DNA of 43,522 nucleotides from Phoronis australis (taxonomy: Eukaryota; Phoronida; Phoronidae): the NCBI GenBank assembly GCA_002633005.1, contig NMRA01000830.1, positions 86,177 through 129,698 on the forward strand, read 5' to 3'. Positions 20,113 to 32,900 of the stretch are shown one piece after another; within the stretch, counting starts at the first letter, position 1, and each line of letters begins with the position of its first letter. The notes beneath the pieces were generated by a model, which saw only the letters and a program-made list of their open reading frames with translations, was not told the DNA's origin and searched no databases. The position numbers and the translations under genes were made by a program.

Positions 20113-21505
20113 CATGCCGTGAATAATACGCTTAGATGAAAGTCAGGCATTTTTAAAGATATGTGTGACTTTTCACCGCTCGTCCTTCTGAGCGGCTTTT
20201 ACTGGAATCAAAGAGAGCGCGGCGCCACAGCCGGGGGCAGTTGCGATGACCGTATTGTCAGGGGCAAGCAAGACTCAATTAAGTGTAATTACCCTACCAT
20301 AAACTACAGTAAACATCTGTGCCTGTACATACTGGTGAATTTTCAAAATGTATTAACCAACAGCTTTCGTTAAAAACAAATACCACAGCTGTAATCAGAT
20401 GGAAAAAACGACCAAGTTTGGTTTTTAATTTTTAAAAATCGATGAACTATTAAGCTAAAAACTACAAACATTGGGTACGATTGAAGATCAACGACTGGGC
20501 ATACTGATTTTCTCGATGATTTAAAAATGCTGATTAGAGTTAACAATATCACGTGGATTATTCTTTTAATATACAACTTATCTACATTGAAACACCTATA
20601 AACAACACACAGTGACTAAATTAGATGTCAATAACTCTTGAAACATCGCTTATGGCCCAGCGCATGCCGCACAACTTTACTCCAGGAGTAGGACACTAAC
20701 CGCAAAACTGCTATTCGCAAAAATGCACCAATCTCGATAGCTTGTAGTTGTAATGAACACCAGTGAAGACAACTAAGATGGCTACCTTTGCAGTCAACGA
20801 GAGAGTGCAAGCAGAAGATGAGGTTGGTCGGTGGGCATGAGCTGTGATTTCATTTTTTATGACTGAGGAAAAGCTAGAAGAGTTACTGCTGTCAAAATTG
20901 TGCAGAAGTTCCAATTAAAACCTTCAATTTGGCTATCACCATATTTGCACTTTTGTTTATATTTTATGATTTGAGTTCTACTAAAAATTGAACTTGAACT
21001 AATTGCACGTATAGTTTTGTTTGCTGTGACATGTTTGGTGTAGCTGTAATCTGGAAAATTCAAGGATGAGTTTACAATTAACTGACTTCTAAGTTGTTTT
21101 GATACTTCGTTTAAACACAAAGTAAAAAAGATAGCAACCCTACCCAGTAAGAGAAAAACAAGTAGACAGCAGTATTAAAATAAAGTAATGGAAACAGTTA
21201 TGAAACATTTAAAATCAACGTTCCTTTGGGAAGTGGCGCTTTGTCAAGATCAATGCAAATAAACTTTTTATTACTTTTGCAATATTTAAAATGTACCAAG
21301 TTAAAACTGCTCTCAACATTGCAGGCTTTAACTCTGTGCAAATGCCAGATAAAAACAATTTGGGAGTAATAAGGACCACCATTGTTAACAAAGTAGTGCT
21401 AGCTATTACCTTTCCCCTTCATTAGTTCAGATCTCACCAATACAAAGGGCGTGCTGAAAAGGGATCATAAAAGTCAAGTCATCTGGGGCTTAGGGAATCA
21501 GAGCT
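20113..21505. other. 1.4 kb present only in duplication copy A
   Basis: At the corresponding place copy B has about 40-90 bases of purine-rich sequence. The boundaries show no terminal repeats or target duplication that I can see, and no gene is recognised within. It may be an insertion in A or a deletion in B. Confidence 0.6.
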
Positions 21506-22083
21506 AATTCCCACATTTCATAAGAAAGCCTATGCCTTTTACTACAAAATTACATAATCAGAACATAATGTTTGAGATATAATTTTATGTGAAATTGATA
21601 TCCCTGCAATAATCTTTAGTGATCTACATGACTTAAACCACCATTTTGTACAGAGCAGAGCAACGGCAAACAAAGGGTGCGAAGAAGACTGACAATGGTT
21701 TTTTATTTTGCTATTCTATTTGTTTACTAGAAGACAGCGCTTGATTGACATGACCCATGAGGTCACGACAGTGATGATGTAAGTTATATACAATAGCATA
21801 CTAGACAACATTCCAACGGATTCCTCCATATTAGTGACTAATATAGAACCAGTGGTCTGGAACATTCTCGAGTATATGTGTTTGTAGAATGATTGGGTAG
21901 ATTCTGGAAAGGTCAAGATTGCCATCCAAGAGGTGACAGGAACATGGATTCCACAATATCGCAAGTGATGCAGTCATGCCAAGGTGATTATAGATATAGA
22001 CTCTGTGAGATCCCAGGTCAGAATCAGTGAAGATGAAATTTTCTGAGTGTCAGCAGTACATGACCAGGTTAAAGAAATTTAAC

Positions 22084-22940
22084 CATAGGTGGATTTAGAA
22101 GAGGGGCTCAGATCCAATTTCAAGAGTTAATTTCGGAACACGGGTCAATCATAACGGAAATATAAGTATAGGCTCTCCCGCAATATCCCAGGCGACCAGC
22201 AGTGGCGCTGCGCACTCCGACTCCGTTTCCGTCGTCTGCTTCACTGTGCAATGAAGAAAATTACTTCATTTTTAAAGAAAATGGAATCTGAGTGACGATG
22301 AAAAAACAGAAGCTGCTGGTAAGATGTGAATTTTAATCAAAGCCTTTAGTTAGTGAATCACTCAGAAACTCATAATTCTCTCTTTGTCAAACCTTAAGAC
22401 GATTTGCAAAGCAATTGCGTCACTACTGCCAGCACAAAATAACGGATTTGGTCTTTTGGGCAATTGAAGACTATTTTAATTACAACAAATTTGTTACGAA
22501 CTTATTGTACAAAATATAAAAAGTGTAATAAACATTACAAAAAGAAGCAGGTTTCGCGCGCAAACGCTGTGGACCATCAACAAGTAGGTCTCTTAGTATC
22601 AAAGTACGAGTGAAGTTCGTGGTGGTGTAGTGGTAAAGCAAGCGCGCTCTAAACACCAGGTCGGGCGTTCGAGTCTGTGGTAATTGCAGTTTTTCAAGTT
22701 TGACACATTCTCCGTGTTTTTTATTTCTTTGACTTTTTTTCTTGGATAATACTTCAGGAATCTAGGAAAATGCTTGATGTTTAAAGGAAAAAACAGAAAA
22801 ATTCCCCTGGGCGGGAGGGGGGCAAACCCCTCTCCTGACCTCACCCCATTGGGTGCTATGCGCATCTACAATCGTGCTTTTCGCAAATATTTACAGACAA
22901 AATGTTAGGCCCCAGTTAAAATATCCTAGATCCGCCACTG
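22084..22940. mobile_element. 857-bp inverted-repeat transposon, 5-bp duplication TTAAC
   Basis: The left end CATAGGTGGATTTAG and the inverted right end CAGTGGCGGATCTAG match at 12 of 15 positions. TTAAC flanks both sides (22,079-22,083 and 22,941-22,945). The paralogous copy B at about 39,625-39,645 reads straight through with a single TCAAT, an empty site. No transposase is recognisable. A tRNA-like Pol III promoter lies inside at 22,614-22,690. The ends match those of the elements at 5684 and 33,839. Confidence 0.88.
22614..22690 (+). ncRNA. tRNA-like sequence (SINE-type Pol III promoter)
   Basis: TGGTGTAGTGGTAAAGC (from 22,623) fits an A box and GTTCGAGTC (22,667-22,675) a B box, at the spacing found in tRNA genes. 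The acceptor and T stems do not pair well, so this is more likely a tRNA-derived relic than a working tRNA gene. It lies within the 857-bp transposon. Confidence 0.55.
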
Positions 22941-23044
22941 TTAACTATCACACAAAGTATTTTTTGCTGAACGGCTCGATCAAGTTTATAGGCATGTACA
23001 TTTCCCAGCCAAGTTTACGCTCATTCCCCCATGGGTACTCATAA

Positions 23045-23180
23045 TGCACCGGAAAGGGTCAATTAATGCAAAGGTCACCAAATGATCAACATTAAATTTC
23101 TCCTACAGTTTTAAAGAATTCTTTTTCATATTGGTAAACGGGTTGTTGTCAAGAACTTCCCATAACAATTCCAGTAATAT
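23045..23180. repeat. Short repeat shared with 25,165-25,490
   Basis: CATAATGCACCGG, TGCAAAGGTCA, TACAGTTTTAAA and AACTTCCCATAAC occur in the same order in both places. The class is unknown. Confidence 0.6.
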
Positions 23181-23181
23181 G

Positions 23182-23248
23182 CACGCGCAGAGTCCATTAT
23201 TGTCACGCCGTCACAATAATCTTTCTAGTTAGGCCTACTCTGCGCGTG
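23182..23248. repeat. Nested inverted repeat (hairpin)
   Basis: CACGCGCAGAGT (23,182-23,193) pairs perfectly with ACTCTGCGCGTG (23,237-23,248). Inside it TTATTGT (23,197-23,203) pairs with ACAATAA (23,213-23,219). The outer stem is GC-rich in AT-rich surroundings. Confidence 0.8.
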
Positions 23249-25509
23249 TAAGCGCTGAGTACTGTTGTTCCTGGGTTTTCTTCAATTTTATTTTTATTAT
23301 TATTCATATTCTTCTTATTCTTCATCCAAATTTGACACTTAATAACTTTAAAATGACTGCAGGTAACTTCTTCAAAATTTGAGATACATTAATAGGCAGT
23401 ATATGAATTTTGATTCATAATATCATGTCCATTACCACAAGAAACAAGAAGAACACCACATTTATCCACCTTCACTCTTATCAGGCTTCTATTGTGAGTC
23501 AGCATGCGTGAATAATTGGCTGATAAGCCACCTATGGAATTACTTTTGGCTGAATGGATGACCAGGCCACAAAATGATAATTAGCCAAGACCTTGCATGG
23601 AATAATTAATACCTTCATGGCAATTTTGAAAGAGAGGGCATCATCTACTAGTCTTTCGCCGAAAGTGTTTTAAAAAAGCTCGGTTTACCGACCTCTGATT
23701 TTCTGGATTATGCAAACATTAAAATTCAAATTTGCAACGTTTTCAGTTCCGCCATCATTATGCTATGGAAACAAGCAAAAATTGGCAACAATCCGTACAA
23801 GCAACAAAGAATATCTCGAAGCATCACCTAGCCTTGGTGGAAAGCTGTATACTGTATTGACCCTAATAAACGCTGCGGGCGTTAAGAAAAATTCATTTCA
23901 CGGAGGGGACGCTTATTGTAGCCTAAGGCAGTTGAAACCCGGTTTCCGAAATGGGTAAAATCGGAAACTCGGATTCATCAAATTTACGCTCTGCGACGTA
24001 TTTGTAGCCTATGACAGTCTTTCTACAAAACTGTTGTGCATTGTTATCAAACTTCGTTGTTAAATTACGATCATTTTTCAAAAAAATGTGCTGAAATCCC
24101 AGGGCGAAAACTTGCCAACTGATACGTCGCTGAATCGCGATCGTCGATAGGGTAACTTGAATTCTTGAATAAAAACAGTTTTGACTCAACAAATTACCTG
24201 AAATCCTCCTTATGTTTTACAATTTTTTAAGTTCATGTGGAGTCCAGATTGATTGCGATTAAGTCCAAATCTGCGCTACATCGTACCCCACAACACGAGA
24301 AAAATCTCTGGATGAACAAACATGTTGTTGTCACGTGACGTTTGTTTTGAAGTTCGTCTGCATATGAGAGTGAGTGAGCGAGTGCGTGCGGGTCATCAAC
24401 AACAGACTTTGTTACAAAAGGCGGAGGATTATGCAAGAAAATGGCATTTATTAGATTGTTTTTCGCTTAAACGGCTGCAACGTGCAAGGTCAGAGTGCCG
24501 GTTAACTCACAGATTTTGTGTGCACAGGCCGACGGTCGTTAGCTCAACCGTGGAGTGTAACATTAATAATCCTAGGCTCAATCTACATGGGTGACGAGCT
24601 GAACTATCCAGGCTGTGTGAAATTTCTGGGTCTAATGGAGACACTGACGCAGTAGTACCTATAGTTAGCCAACTCGCTGTATCGAGACTATCGTCAAAAA
24701 TCCAAATTCGTTTTATTGTGTCCATCAATAATAATGGCATGCCAAAGTTTCTTAATGTTCGTACTTCAGGAACATAACGATCCTATCGTGAGTGTTGCTG
24801 CGTTGCTAAATCTCTTATCATGGGCTGGTTTGAAAAATTCAAAGTTGTACCAACATTTTTCTCTCTCCTCTTTTCAATTATTACACTCAAAACTACGTGA
24901 AACTCTCTCCATAAAAAGTACGGTCATCTAGGCTAGATTGTAATCAGCTGATTGTATCCGCATGAGCGAAGCCAATTATCCTCGCTCCTGACCCGATGAA
25001 TAGAGCAGCTAGGCAGAATCCCTTTGATCGTGAGCTGAGCGCAACACAGCCAAGGTGGATAAATATGGTCTCGTTCAATCGCCCAAACCCCACCGTTTTC
25101 CCTGATCGGCGGGGTTTGGGTCAATCGTATTTAGTGGGAATGTTTATGGCATGATAATCATATTCCATAATGCACCGGTAGAGGTCATTTGCTGCAAAGG
25201 TCATACAATTCTCAAAATGATACTTCTACAGTTTTAAAAGTTTCTTTTTCAAATTTGGTGCAGTGGTATACGTCAAGAAGGCAATTGAAAAAATTACTTT
25301 TCTAAGTAATCGGGTCATCCAATCAGGTCAAACAGGTGAAAGGTCATGGGGTGCAAAGTAACATTTTGAGTTAGACACCTCAAATTCAGACATCTGATAG
25401 GAACACGTCATTGAGTTACAAATCCAAAGAATTTCTTTTCATGTCATTAAACGGATTGTTGTCAATAACTTCCCATAACTCGAGTGAAATGATTTCGATT
25501 TTGCTATTT
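23249..25509. other. Intron sequence, no gene recognised
   Basis: A repeat of the 23,045 type lies at 25,165-25,490 and a hairpin at 25,083-25,121. Several short open frames between 23.7 and 24.9 kb have no family likeness that I can name. No RNA gene is visible. Confidence 0.45.
25083..25121. repeat. Inverted repeat CCCAAACCCC / GGGGTTTGGG
   Basis: A perfect 10-bp stem of CCCAAACCCC and GGGGTTTGGG, extended by two more pairs, encloses a loop of about 15 bases. The surrounding sequence is otherwise unremarkable. Confidence 0.7.
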
Positions 25510-28500
25510 TTCTATTAATTTTGTAAGTCTATTGTGTACTGAAAAGGATATATTATTCTGTTGTGTTTACTTGCCACCTGAGGGTGCAACAGTGTATGAA
25601 AATCAAATTGAAAAGAATGGTGTACAAATCTTGAGAAGTGGTATTGAACATGCACTTTTGAATGCCCACGATGATGTATCTTTTTTGAATGCTGGCAATC
25701 TTAATGCTAGAATTGGCAAACTCTCCGATTATATTCAAGACGACTCAGCAGAATTTTTGCCTCCAGGTGAATGATATGACTCAGATACCTTTAATTTTCC
25801 AAGGATTTGTAAAGATCATGTTAATAATTCATTTGGAAAATCACTTGTGAGAATGTGTTGCGAGTTAAATGTCCATGCATGTAATGGTAGATTTCCAGGT
25901 GATGAGGAACGGGAGTTTACTTGTTTATCTAATAAAAGGTGTAGTGTAGTTGATTATATACTATTGTCCATTGAATTGTCTGATTTTGTATTAGATTTTA
26001 AAGTTGATTTATTGGATGTGTCTGATCACCTTCCTCAATGTTTTGTGTTTTTTACGGCTTCACTCAGTCACAGGATCACACTGTTCATAGCACAAATTAT
26101 GTCGTCCGTGAATATGACAGAGTTAGATGGAAGGGTGAAAGATGTAGTCAGTTCATGTACAAGTTTTTCAGTGGGTTCCAAGTGTTCTCTAGTGATATTG
26201 CGAATCTTATTGAGAGCTGTCGGGTTGAAGAAGCACTTCAGTTGTTAAATGAAATGTATAAATCAGCTGCCTGCGACATGACTGTACACTCCAGTGCTGC
26301 GGTGAAAATCCAACCATCATGGTGGGATGAGCAGTTAGAGGTGATGAAAAAGGAGAGAAATTGTGCGTTGTCTGGTTTCCAACACTATAGTAACCAGGTT
26401 AATTTTAATAAGTACAGAAAACTGCGACAAAAATTCAAAGTGACTTTTAAGTCAAAAGAAAAGTTATTTAAAGATGGACTGAGAAAAAACTTAATTGAAA
26501 ATGTTAACAATCCCAGAGCGTTTTGGCAGCTAGTAAAATCATGCTCAAGGAAAATGACGTCATATACTTCTATTTCTGCCGATGAATGGTGTTGCCACTT
26601 TCAGTCACTCTTTAACCAAGAAATCCTAATAATGGACGTATGCTTGGACAAATAGAAAGAAACTTGGCAAGTCATGATGTGTATTGTAATGACTGTATGG
26701 TAGATGATCCAAATTAAATGAATCATGATTTTAATGAAAGTGAGATTTTTGTCACTCTTTGAGACCTACCGAAAGGTAAAGCTTCCGGTATTGACGGACT
26801 CGTTTATGAACTCTTTAATTCCACCAAAGATTATATAACATCTGTTTTGACAAACATTTTTAATAGTGCTCTACGATAAGGGGAATTTCCTCAGTCCTGG
26901 TGTGACGCTATAATATGTCCATTACATAAGCAAGGGGACGTCAATGACGTAGATAATTATTGGGGTATTTCACCTCTGCCTGTTCTCAGGAAAATTTTTA
27001 CGAAACTTATAAACACTCCTCTGACAAGTTGGGCTGATGATAATGACTTATTTAGCAGGCTGGTTTTAGAAAGGGGTATAGTACAATAAACCAAATTTTT
27101 ACTTTACAATGAATTGTTCATAAGTACTTGAGTAAGCGCAGGTGCAGATTTTATGCTATATACGGGGATTTTTCTTGGGTCTTTGACAACATTTGACATA
27201 AATTTTTGTGGAATAGGCTTCAAAAAATAGGAATTCATGGTATTGTTTTAAAATTGATGAAAAGTATGTATTCAAAGCTAAGAGCGTTTCTAAGAACTGA
27301 GCGCGAGTTTTTCAGTAATAATACTGGTACTCGGCAAGGGTGTATGCTAAGTCCCTTTTTAATTAGTATGTATTTGAACGAGTTTGTTGATTACTTAAAA
27401 GAATCTTTAATTAGCGGAATTTACGTAAATGAGAATGTGCCTCAAATTTGTATGTTGCTATACGCTGATGATATGGTTGGTTGTGCAGAGACAGCATTTA
27501 AACTACAGCAACAAATTAACGATCAGCATGAATACTGTCAGGATTGGGGTATGAAAGTCAACCTTACAAAAACAAAAATAATGGTATTTAGAAAAAGCAG
27601 ACGGTTGAGAAAATACCAAAAATGGCATTTCGGAAATGACAAAATTGATGTCTTCTCACCATATAAGTATCTGGGTATTTATCTTACTCCTAAGTTAGTC
27701 TGGACGCAAGTTACGGAAACTTTGTCTCACCAGGCACAGAAAGCAATTTTTTTCAATTAAACGTTTTCAGTCAAAATGTAGACGACTTTCAGTGAAAATT
27801 GCACTCGAGATTTTTGATAAAATGGTATACCCAATCATTAGCTATGGAAGTGAGATTTGGGGATTTAAAGAATATTCTAGTATATTCTAGTATCGAGCGC
27901 GTCCAATTGAAATTCTGTAAGCAACTGTTGTCAGCAACTGTCCAAATCATGGTGCCCTGGGAGAAATGGGAAGGTATCCAATTGATGTAAAGCTCTTTGT
28001 TAAACTGATCAAGTATTGGTTTAAATTGTTAAAAATGCCGGCACATCAAAATCCAAAATCTGTCTATGACAAGCTTGTCACACTGGATGAGGCTGGTATG
28101 AAAAATTGGGCTTCATCTGTTAGGAATTTGCTGCAAAGGTATGGTTTTGTATTGGTATGGTACAATCAGGGAGTTGGCAGAGAAGCATCTTTTCCTGTCC
28201 TTTTTGAGCAGCGAATTAAAGATTGTTTTTTACAAGACTGGAGCTTTGCTATGGAGAATAGCTCAAAACTTAATACATATTCCTCATTTAAAATTGATTT
28301 TGGAATGGAATTCTATCTGTTGCATGATATTCCATATATCTTTTTAGTAGCTATGGCTAAATTACGTTGCTCCAACCATAACTTGATGATAGAGAAAGGT
28401 AGACATGCTCTTGTGGACCAAAAATACCGTGTGTGTTGTTTCTGTGTGTCCTTAATTGAAGATGAATACCATTTTATATGTGTTTGTAAGCTGTACTGTT

Positions 28501-28541
28501 CTCTGAGAACTTCATTTATACCTGAGTTGTGCTGGCGCGAA
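25510..28541 (+). mobile_element. LINE (APE-RT), main part, split by a DNA transposon
   Basis: In order: endonuclease pieces with LNARIG (about 25,704-25,721) and VDYILLS...VSDHLPQ (about 25,950-26,040); a linker with WWDEQLEVMKKERN; reverse transcriptase from LPKGKASGIDGLVYELF (about 26,767) through TGTRQGCMLSPFL and YADDMVG (about 27,460) to SPYKYLGIYL; and a C-terminal region with a CCFC...H...C finger (about 28,435-28,495). The N-terminal part of the endonuclease is missing, and about eight stops or frameshifts show decay. The frame stops at 28,541 where the DNA transposon begins and resumes at 35,044. I leave the LINE clade unassigned. Confidence 0.87.
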
Positions 28542-28596
28542 CCACCCCGGCCAACCCGTGATCGAGAACGCCCGGAAGGCGATCGAGAACGAGACC
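28542..28596 (+). repeat. Left terminal inverted repeat of the 6.5-kb transposon
   Basis: It starts CCACCCCGGCCAACCCGTGA and contains GATCGAGAACG twice (about 28,560 and 28,580). It is followed by ATGGCAGACGGCAGTGAA in good initiation context (from 28,609) and a GTGAGT donor-like site at about 28,633, a possible first exon inside the element's end. Confidence 0.88.
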
Positions 28597-28970
28597 TTAC
28601 ACCAAAAATGGCAGACGGCAGTGAAGTACCCGGTGAGTTTAAGTGTCATTTTCTTCTTAAATAGAGGCTACTTTGGTACCAATGCGACACACCGAAAAGC
28701 GTCAGAGCTTAGCCTTTGTTGTGGATCTGAAATAATACTTGGCTTTTGCTATTCTTTGAAATAGAGACCTCAGAATGCAATGGCTTTCGGTAAAATGACT
28801 TGCGTCTCATAAATTCGTCAATTTCTACTTGTTATTAGCAATTCCTGGGTTCTTCAGTGGACACGTGTGACATTTATAGTTAAATCGTCCCTGGTGACAC
28901 CTTTGTTTTCTTATAATTTGTGAAACAATTCGAGCTATCTACCGATACAAGCAGGTCCTTGTGTGAGACG

Positions 28971-29037
28971 GCGATCGGGAACGAAGCTGTTAATTCTCCA
29001 TGGCGATCGTGAACGCAAGAAATGCGATCGTGAACGC
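28971..29037 (+). repeat. Subterminal GCGATCG-GAACG motifs, left side
   Basis: Three motifs at 28,971, 29,003 and 29,024 read GCGATCGGGAACG, GCGATCGTGAACGC and GCGATCGTGAACGC, in the same orientation as those in the terminal repeat. Such repeated subterminal motifs are typical transposase-binding sites. Confidence 0.75.
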
Positions 29038-29984
29038 ACATTTTTTTCTGTGCATTTTCCTGAATAATTGTTCTCAAGTTACGGTGTTATATCAATAATT
29101 TTAGAATAATACGACCATGAATTAGTTGACAGGTCAATTGTTTGTTATACTTTCACCGTTTTTTATGATTTCTGTGTGAGATTTAGTCTCACAAATATGA
29201 TAAATGCGTTTGATTTTTCAGTTGAACTGTAGCCGCATGAAGAGTCCTTCAGAGTGTTGACATACACGCCTTCAAAAAAGAGTACCGGTAACACAACTGC
29301 TGGATGTGACAAAGGGCTGTGTATGCCTATATGTTGTGAAGCTTCGTTCAGGAAGAATTTTTTTTTGTATAACCACATGACAATAAAACACAGTGTCACT
29401 CACTAGCTGCAAGCAAGACCTTTACCAGCCCCGTGTTGCATGGGTTAAGATTTTTTTTACCGCATAAGAAAACACAATATGAAGCATAGTGCTCAGGAAC
29501 CAAGTTGTTTCAGTGCCCTATCTGCAATCAATGTTTCACAGAAAGAGGAAGCCTGAGGACACTCCTTGTTGTGAATGTGTTATGCAAAGAGTATGCCTCC
29601 TTCTACAGACATGAGAATCAGAATCACCATGAATAAAATTATTCAGTCCAGTAGTGAAAGTTGTTAAGACACGAAACTTTATTCAGATTTACAGAGTTTA
29701 TGGTTGGTAGTTGTCTGATGTGATAGTATTTTGACGTTTTGTTTTGAACCTTTTCCCTATTTGTGTTATTACAGCAGCATCTTTAACAGAACCAGTGCAT
29801 TTTTGTTGTGTTTGGGTACATTTAAATGGCCACTCTATGTGTCATTGGGTGATTCTTACATACGATTGTTATGACCAATTAGTATTTTAAAAGAAAACTA
29901 TATGTCTGCCATAACTGTAGAAAGTGTTTTCATACTGTTGTTGATTCCCTGTGAGAGAATTTTATACTATGAACCTGTCCGAAA

Positions 29985-32900
29985 TAGTCGGTGGGCCAGA
30001 TCTCATAGGGTTCATCCTTGTGAGTACTTTGGGGGGGCAACCTAGTTTTTTGTATGTGACTAGATAATATACCTATAAATCAAATTCCAAAGTTACCACG
30101 TCTACACTTGCACATTTTTTTAAAAAAAGGTGTTTTTGTTGCACAAAATATGATGCACATTCCTGCCAATTGATGGCGCTTTTCTATTGAATTGACCAAT
30201 CAGAGAGCCAGATTGTATTGTTGTGCTTAGTTACTTCAATATGGCTGCTCCCATGGAGTGTGATGCCTGTATAATTCAAGGTTTATCAAGCAGCACAAAA
30301 TTTTGATGTCAGAGCCTAAAGAAGCTTAGGAAAGCTTCCTGATGAAAGCTGATTGACTGTGGAGCTCTGTAGATCAGTAGATCAAAAAGAAGAAGAGGTG
30401 TCACAAACCTTTGTGCAGAAAACAGCTGCATGTCTTGGTAGCCTACACAGTATACTGCCGAGTGCTGTAGACTAGAAGACCAAGTGTCAGACAAAAAAAT
30501 TGAAAGGACATAGAACGGCATAGCAACGTTTCAAGGCACCAACAGTAGTACTAAAGCTGAAGTTGCTGAAAATGATACAGATGTTATCCAATATTTCCCA
30601 AGAAAATCAATTACACTTCCAAAATCTGAAACACCCAATTAACCTGAACAAGATAGGAACATTCTGAAACATGAGTGCATCATTTGTTAGCAGGAAAAGT
30701 ACATTATGTGCCACATTTCAAGAAAGAGAAAGAAGTATAGCTTTCAAAAACAGGTACGTGTTGTTTAAAAATACATCTTGGTGTTTTCCATGTGCGTTTC
30801 AGTATTATCACCAGTTATTTTTTTAACTTGTTCAGCCCCTTCGCTGCCTAGGCCTTAGACAATACTGCTGACCCAGTAGAGACAATCATCATACCATAGG
30901 TACTCCATATGCCAGATACTTTTCGGCAAATTATGTTCCTATAAGTTTAGAAGTACCGCGTAGAGAGATGCCTCTGAGGAGGTCGTTAATGTTTTCATTT
31001 GTTCCCAGTTTAAACAAATACTCCTGCAATCCTGTTTTTCGAACACTCCATTCAGTTGCCACATCGACACTGCTTGCGCTAAGGGATAATCCTATGGCGT
31101 TATACTGTGGGTGTGATTTTAAAGCACTTTAAGTCAAAAATTTTTGAGAAGGTTAAATGGAGTAGATGGTTGCAAACAACATGCCCAAGTGGCCGTCATC
31201 CCCTGCCGTAGTCTCAATTTTTTGTAAACATTAATTACTTAGGTAGCTGCAATGATAATTAAATTAAAGTGCCTAAGTGGCCATCGTCGCCGTCGAAATT
31301 TGAGGACGATGGAAGCCACTGTCCATTTCGTCAAACGTCGATTACCTTAAGTGTAAATCGATTGACTATGGTTTGAGCATCTGATTTAAAAAAATTAAAT
31401 TTCAATCACTGCACTGGTATATCAGCTGATTTATTTTCAGTTGCATCAACTGATCTAATTATTAGACGATCAACATTATTAGGCTACAGATCAGACGGCA
31501 TGTAAATTTGTTAGGCTGGTGGTGGATCAGTTCCTGATAAGTCCGTCTGAAAAAGTTGCATGCCAACTCACTCATAGTTGAATGTTAAATTAGTGTTAAC
31601 AGTTCGGGTTTTTTTCAGTTGGACTTGTATCGCAAGCAACAGCTCAGTCCAGAGCCCTGAATATGCAAATGAAATTCAAAGATAAAGACCTTGTGTCTTA
31701 GAAGCCAAGTACCACAGATCATCATGCTATAAAAAATAGAAAGACAACGATTGTGAAGAGTGACGAATTCACAGTTTTCAGAGATGTTTTTCTACAGTTT
31801 TGTTTGGAGTTCATTGAATCGAAGCTTCTAACACAAGGAGATGTCATTTGCCTTTCAAAACTAAAGCAAGACTTTGAAGCTGTTCTTCAGAAAGCTGGTG
31901 TGCATGAAGTTATTTGGACAGGCAATCTTAAGAAATATTGTTGAAGCTACTCACTGTTGTAGTTTGTGCCCGACTAAGAGATACGAAAGTGAATTGAGGC
32001 TAGTGTTCAATAATTCACTTGCTGACTCTAATTAACACAGCCCATTATAACATATTTTGAATCAAACGTTTGCCCAAATAGTGCCCGCCTCCAAACAAGG
32101 ACTTAGTGTTTGACCCTTCATTGCCTGCGGGCTAATCACCAGTGTGCAGTGCTGTACCCTCTCTAATCGACCATAGTTGGCTCCTTGGCGGTGGAGCTTT
32201 GCAGTTAATATGTATGGCAATGACCGCATCTCCATTGACAGTACTAAACGATGAACGCTGCAAGTGCAAAAAGAACATGTGTGCTGGGAAACTGAGTTTG
32301 TGCTGCAATGCTGGGTCAAACTGTACAGAAATGTGCAGCTGTGACAACTGTAGTAACATCAGCAACACTGACTGCATAACATTGGATAGTTCTTTGACAA
32401 GCCAACCCTAAATAGACCTCCAACCCCGTTATTTCCTTTTTTGTATTAAAAAGTTAATTTTATTTGTTGATTAAGTCATAGAAAGTACATACTTTGATCA
32501 TTGTCATGTATTTGTCTCATACTGCTTGATAAACGCTGTCAGAATAATCTATTATTTTCATACAGTCTTTGTGCACATTCACAGAGATCATTCAACTATA
32601 TTGTTTTTGTACTATAACGTATTTCTGGTGTATTATGCAAACAAGCTGTATTTTACACCATTAGTCAATGTTTTAGTCATTGAGGCACAAATTTTGCCCA
32701 GTCTCAAGTGTTTTGTGTTATTTTTGTTGCCTGACAATGCCAGAATAACTTCCTAGTAACATTCAGACTTAGTTTGCATTTTTGCCACTAGGTGTCTCTT
32801 TACGTTTTTTAAATTTCACTGTTTACAATTAATTTACAATAGTAAAACATGTAATGTGAGTGTAATATTGTTCAATACAATGGCACTGATGGGACCATAT

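Larger units (their letters stand above)
17333..23015. repeat. Segmental duplication, copy A (lectin A unit)
   Basis: Collinear with 36,255-39,705. Matching parts are 17,333-20,112, 21,506-22,083 and 22,946-23,015. The copy includes both lectin A exons, repeat R1 and flanking intron. Relative to copy B it contains an extra 1.4 kb (20,113-21,505) and the transposon at 22,084-22,940. Confidence 0.9.

Noticed and set aside
22614-22690. Functional tRNA gene
   Set aside because: A and B boxes are present but the acceptor and T stems do not pair properly.
24322-24594. 90-codon open frame on the plus strand
   Set aside because: No recognised domain and no supporting splice or promoter context; possibly chance.
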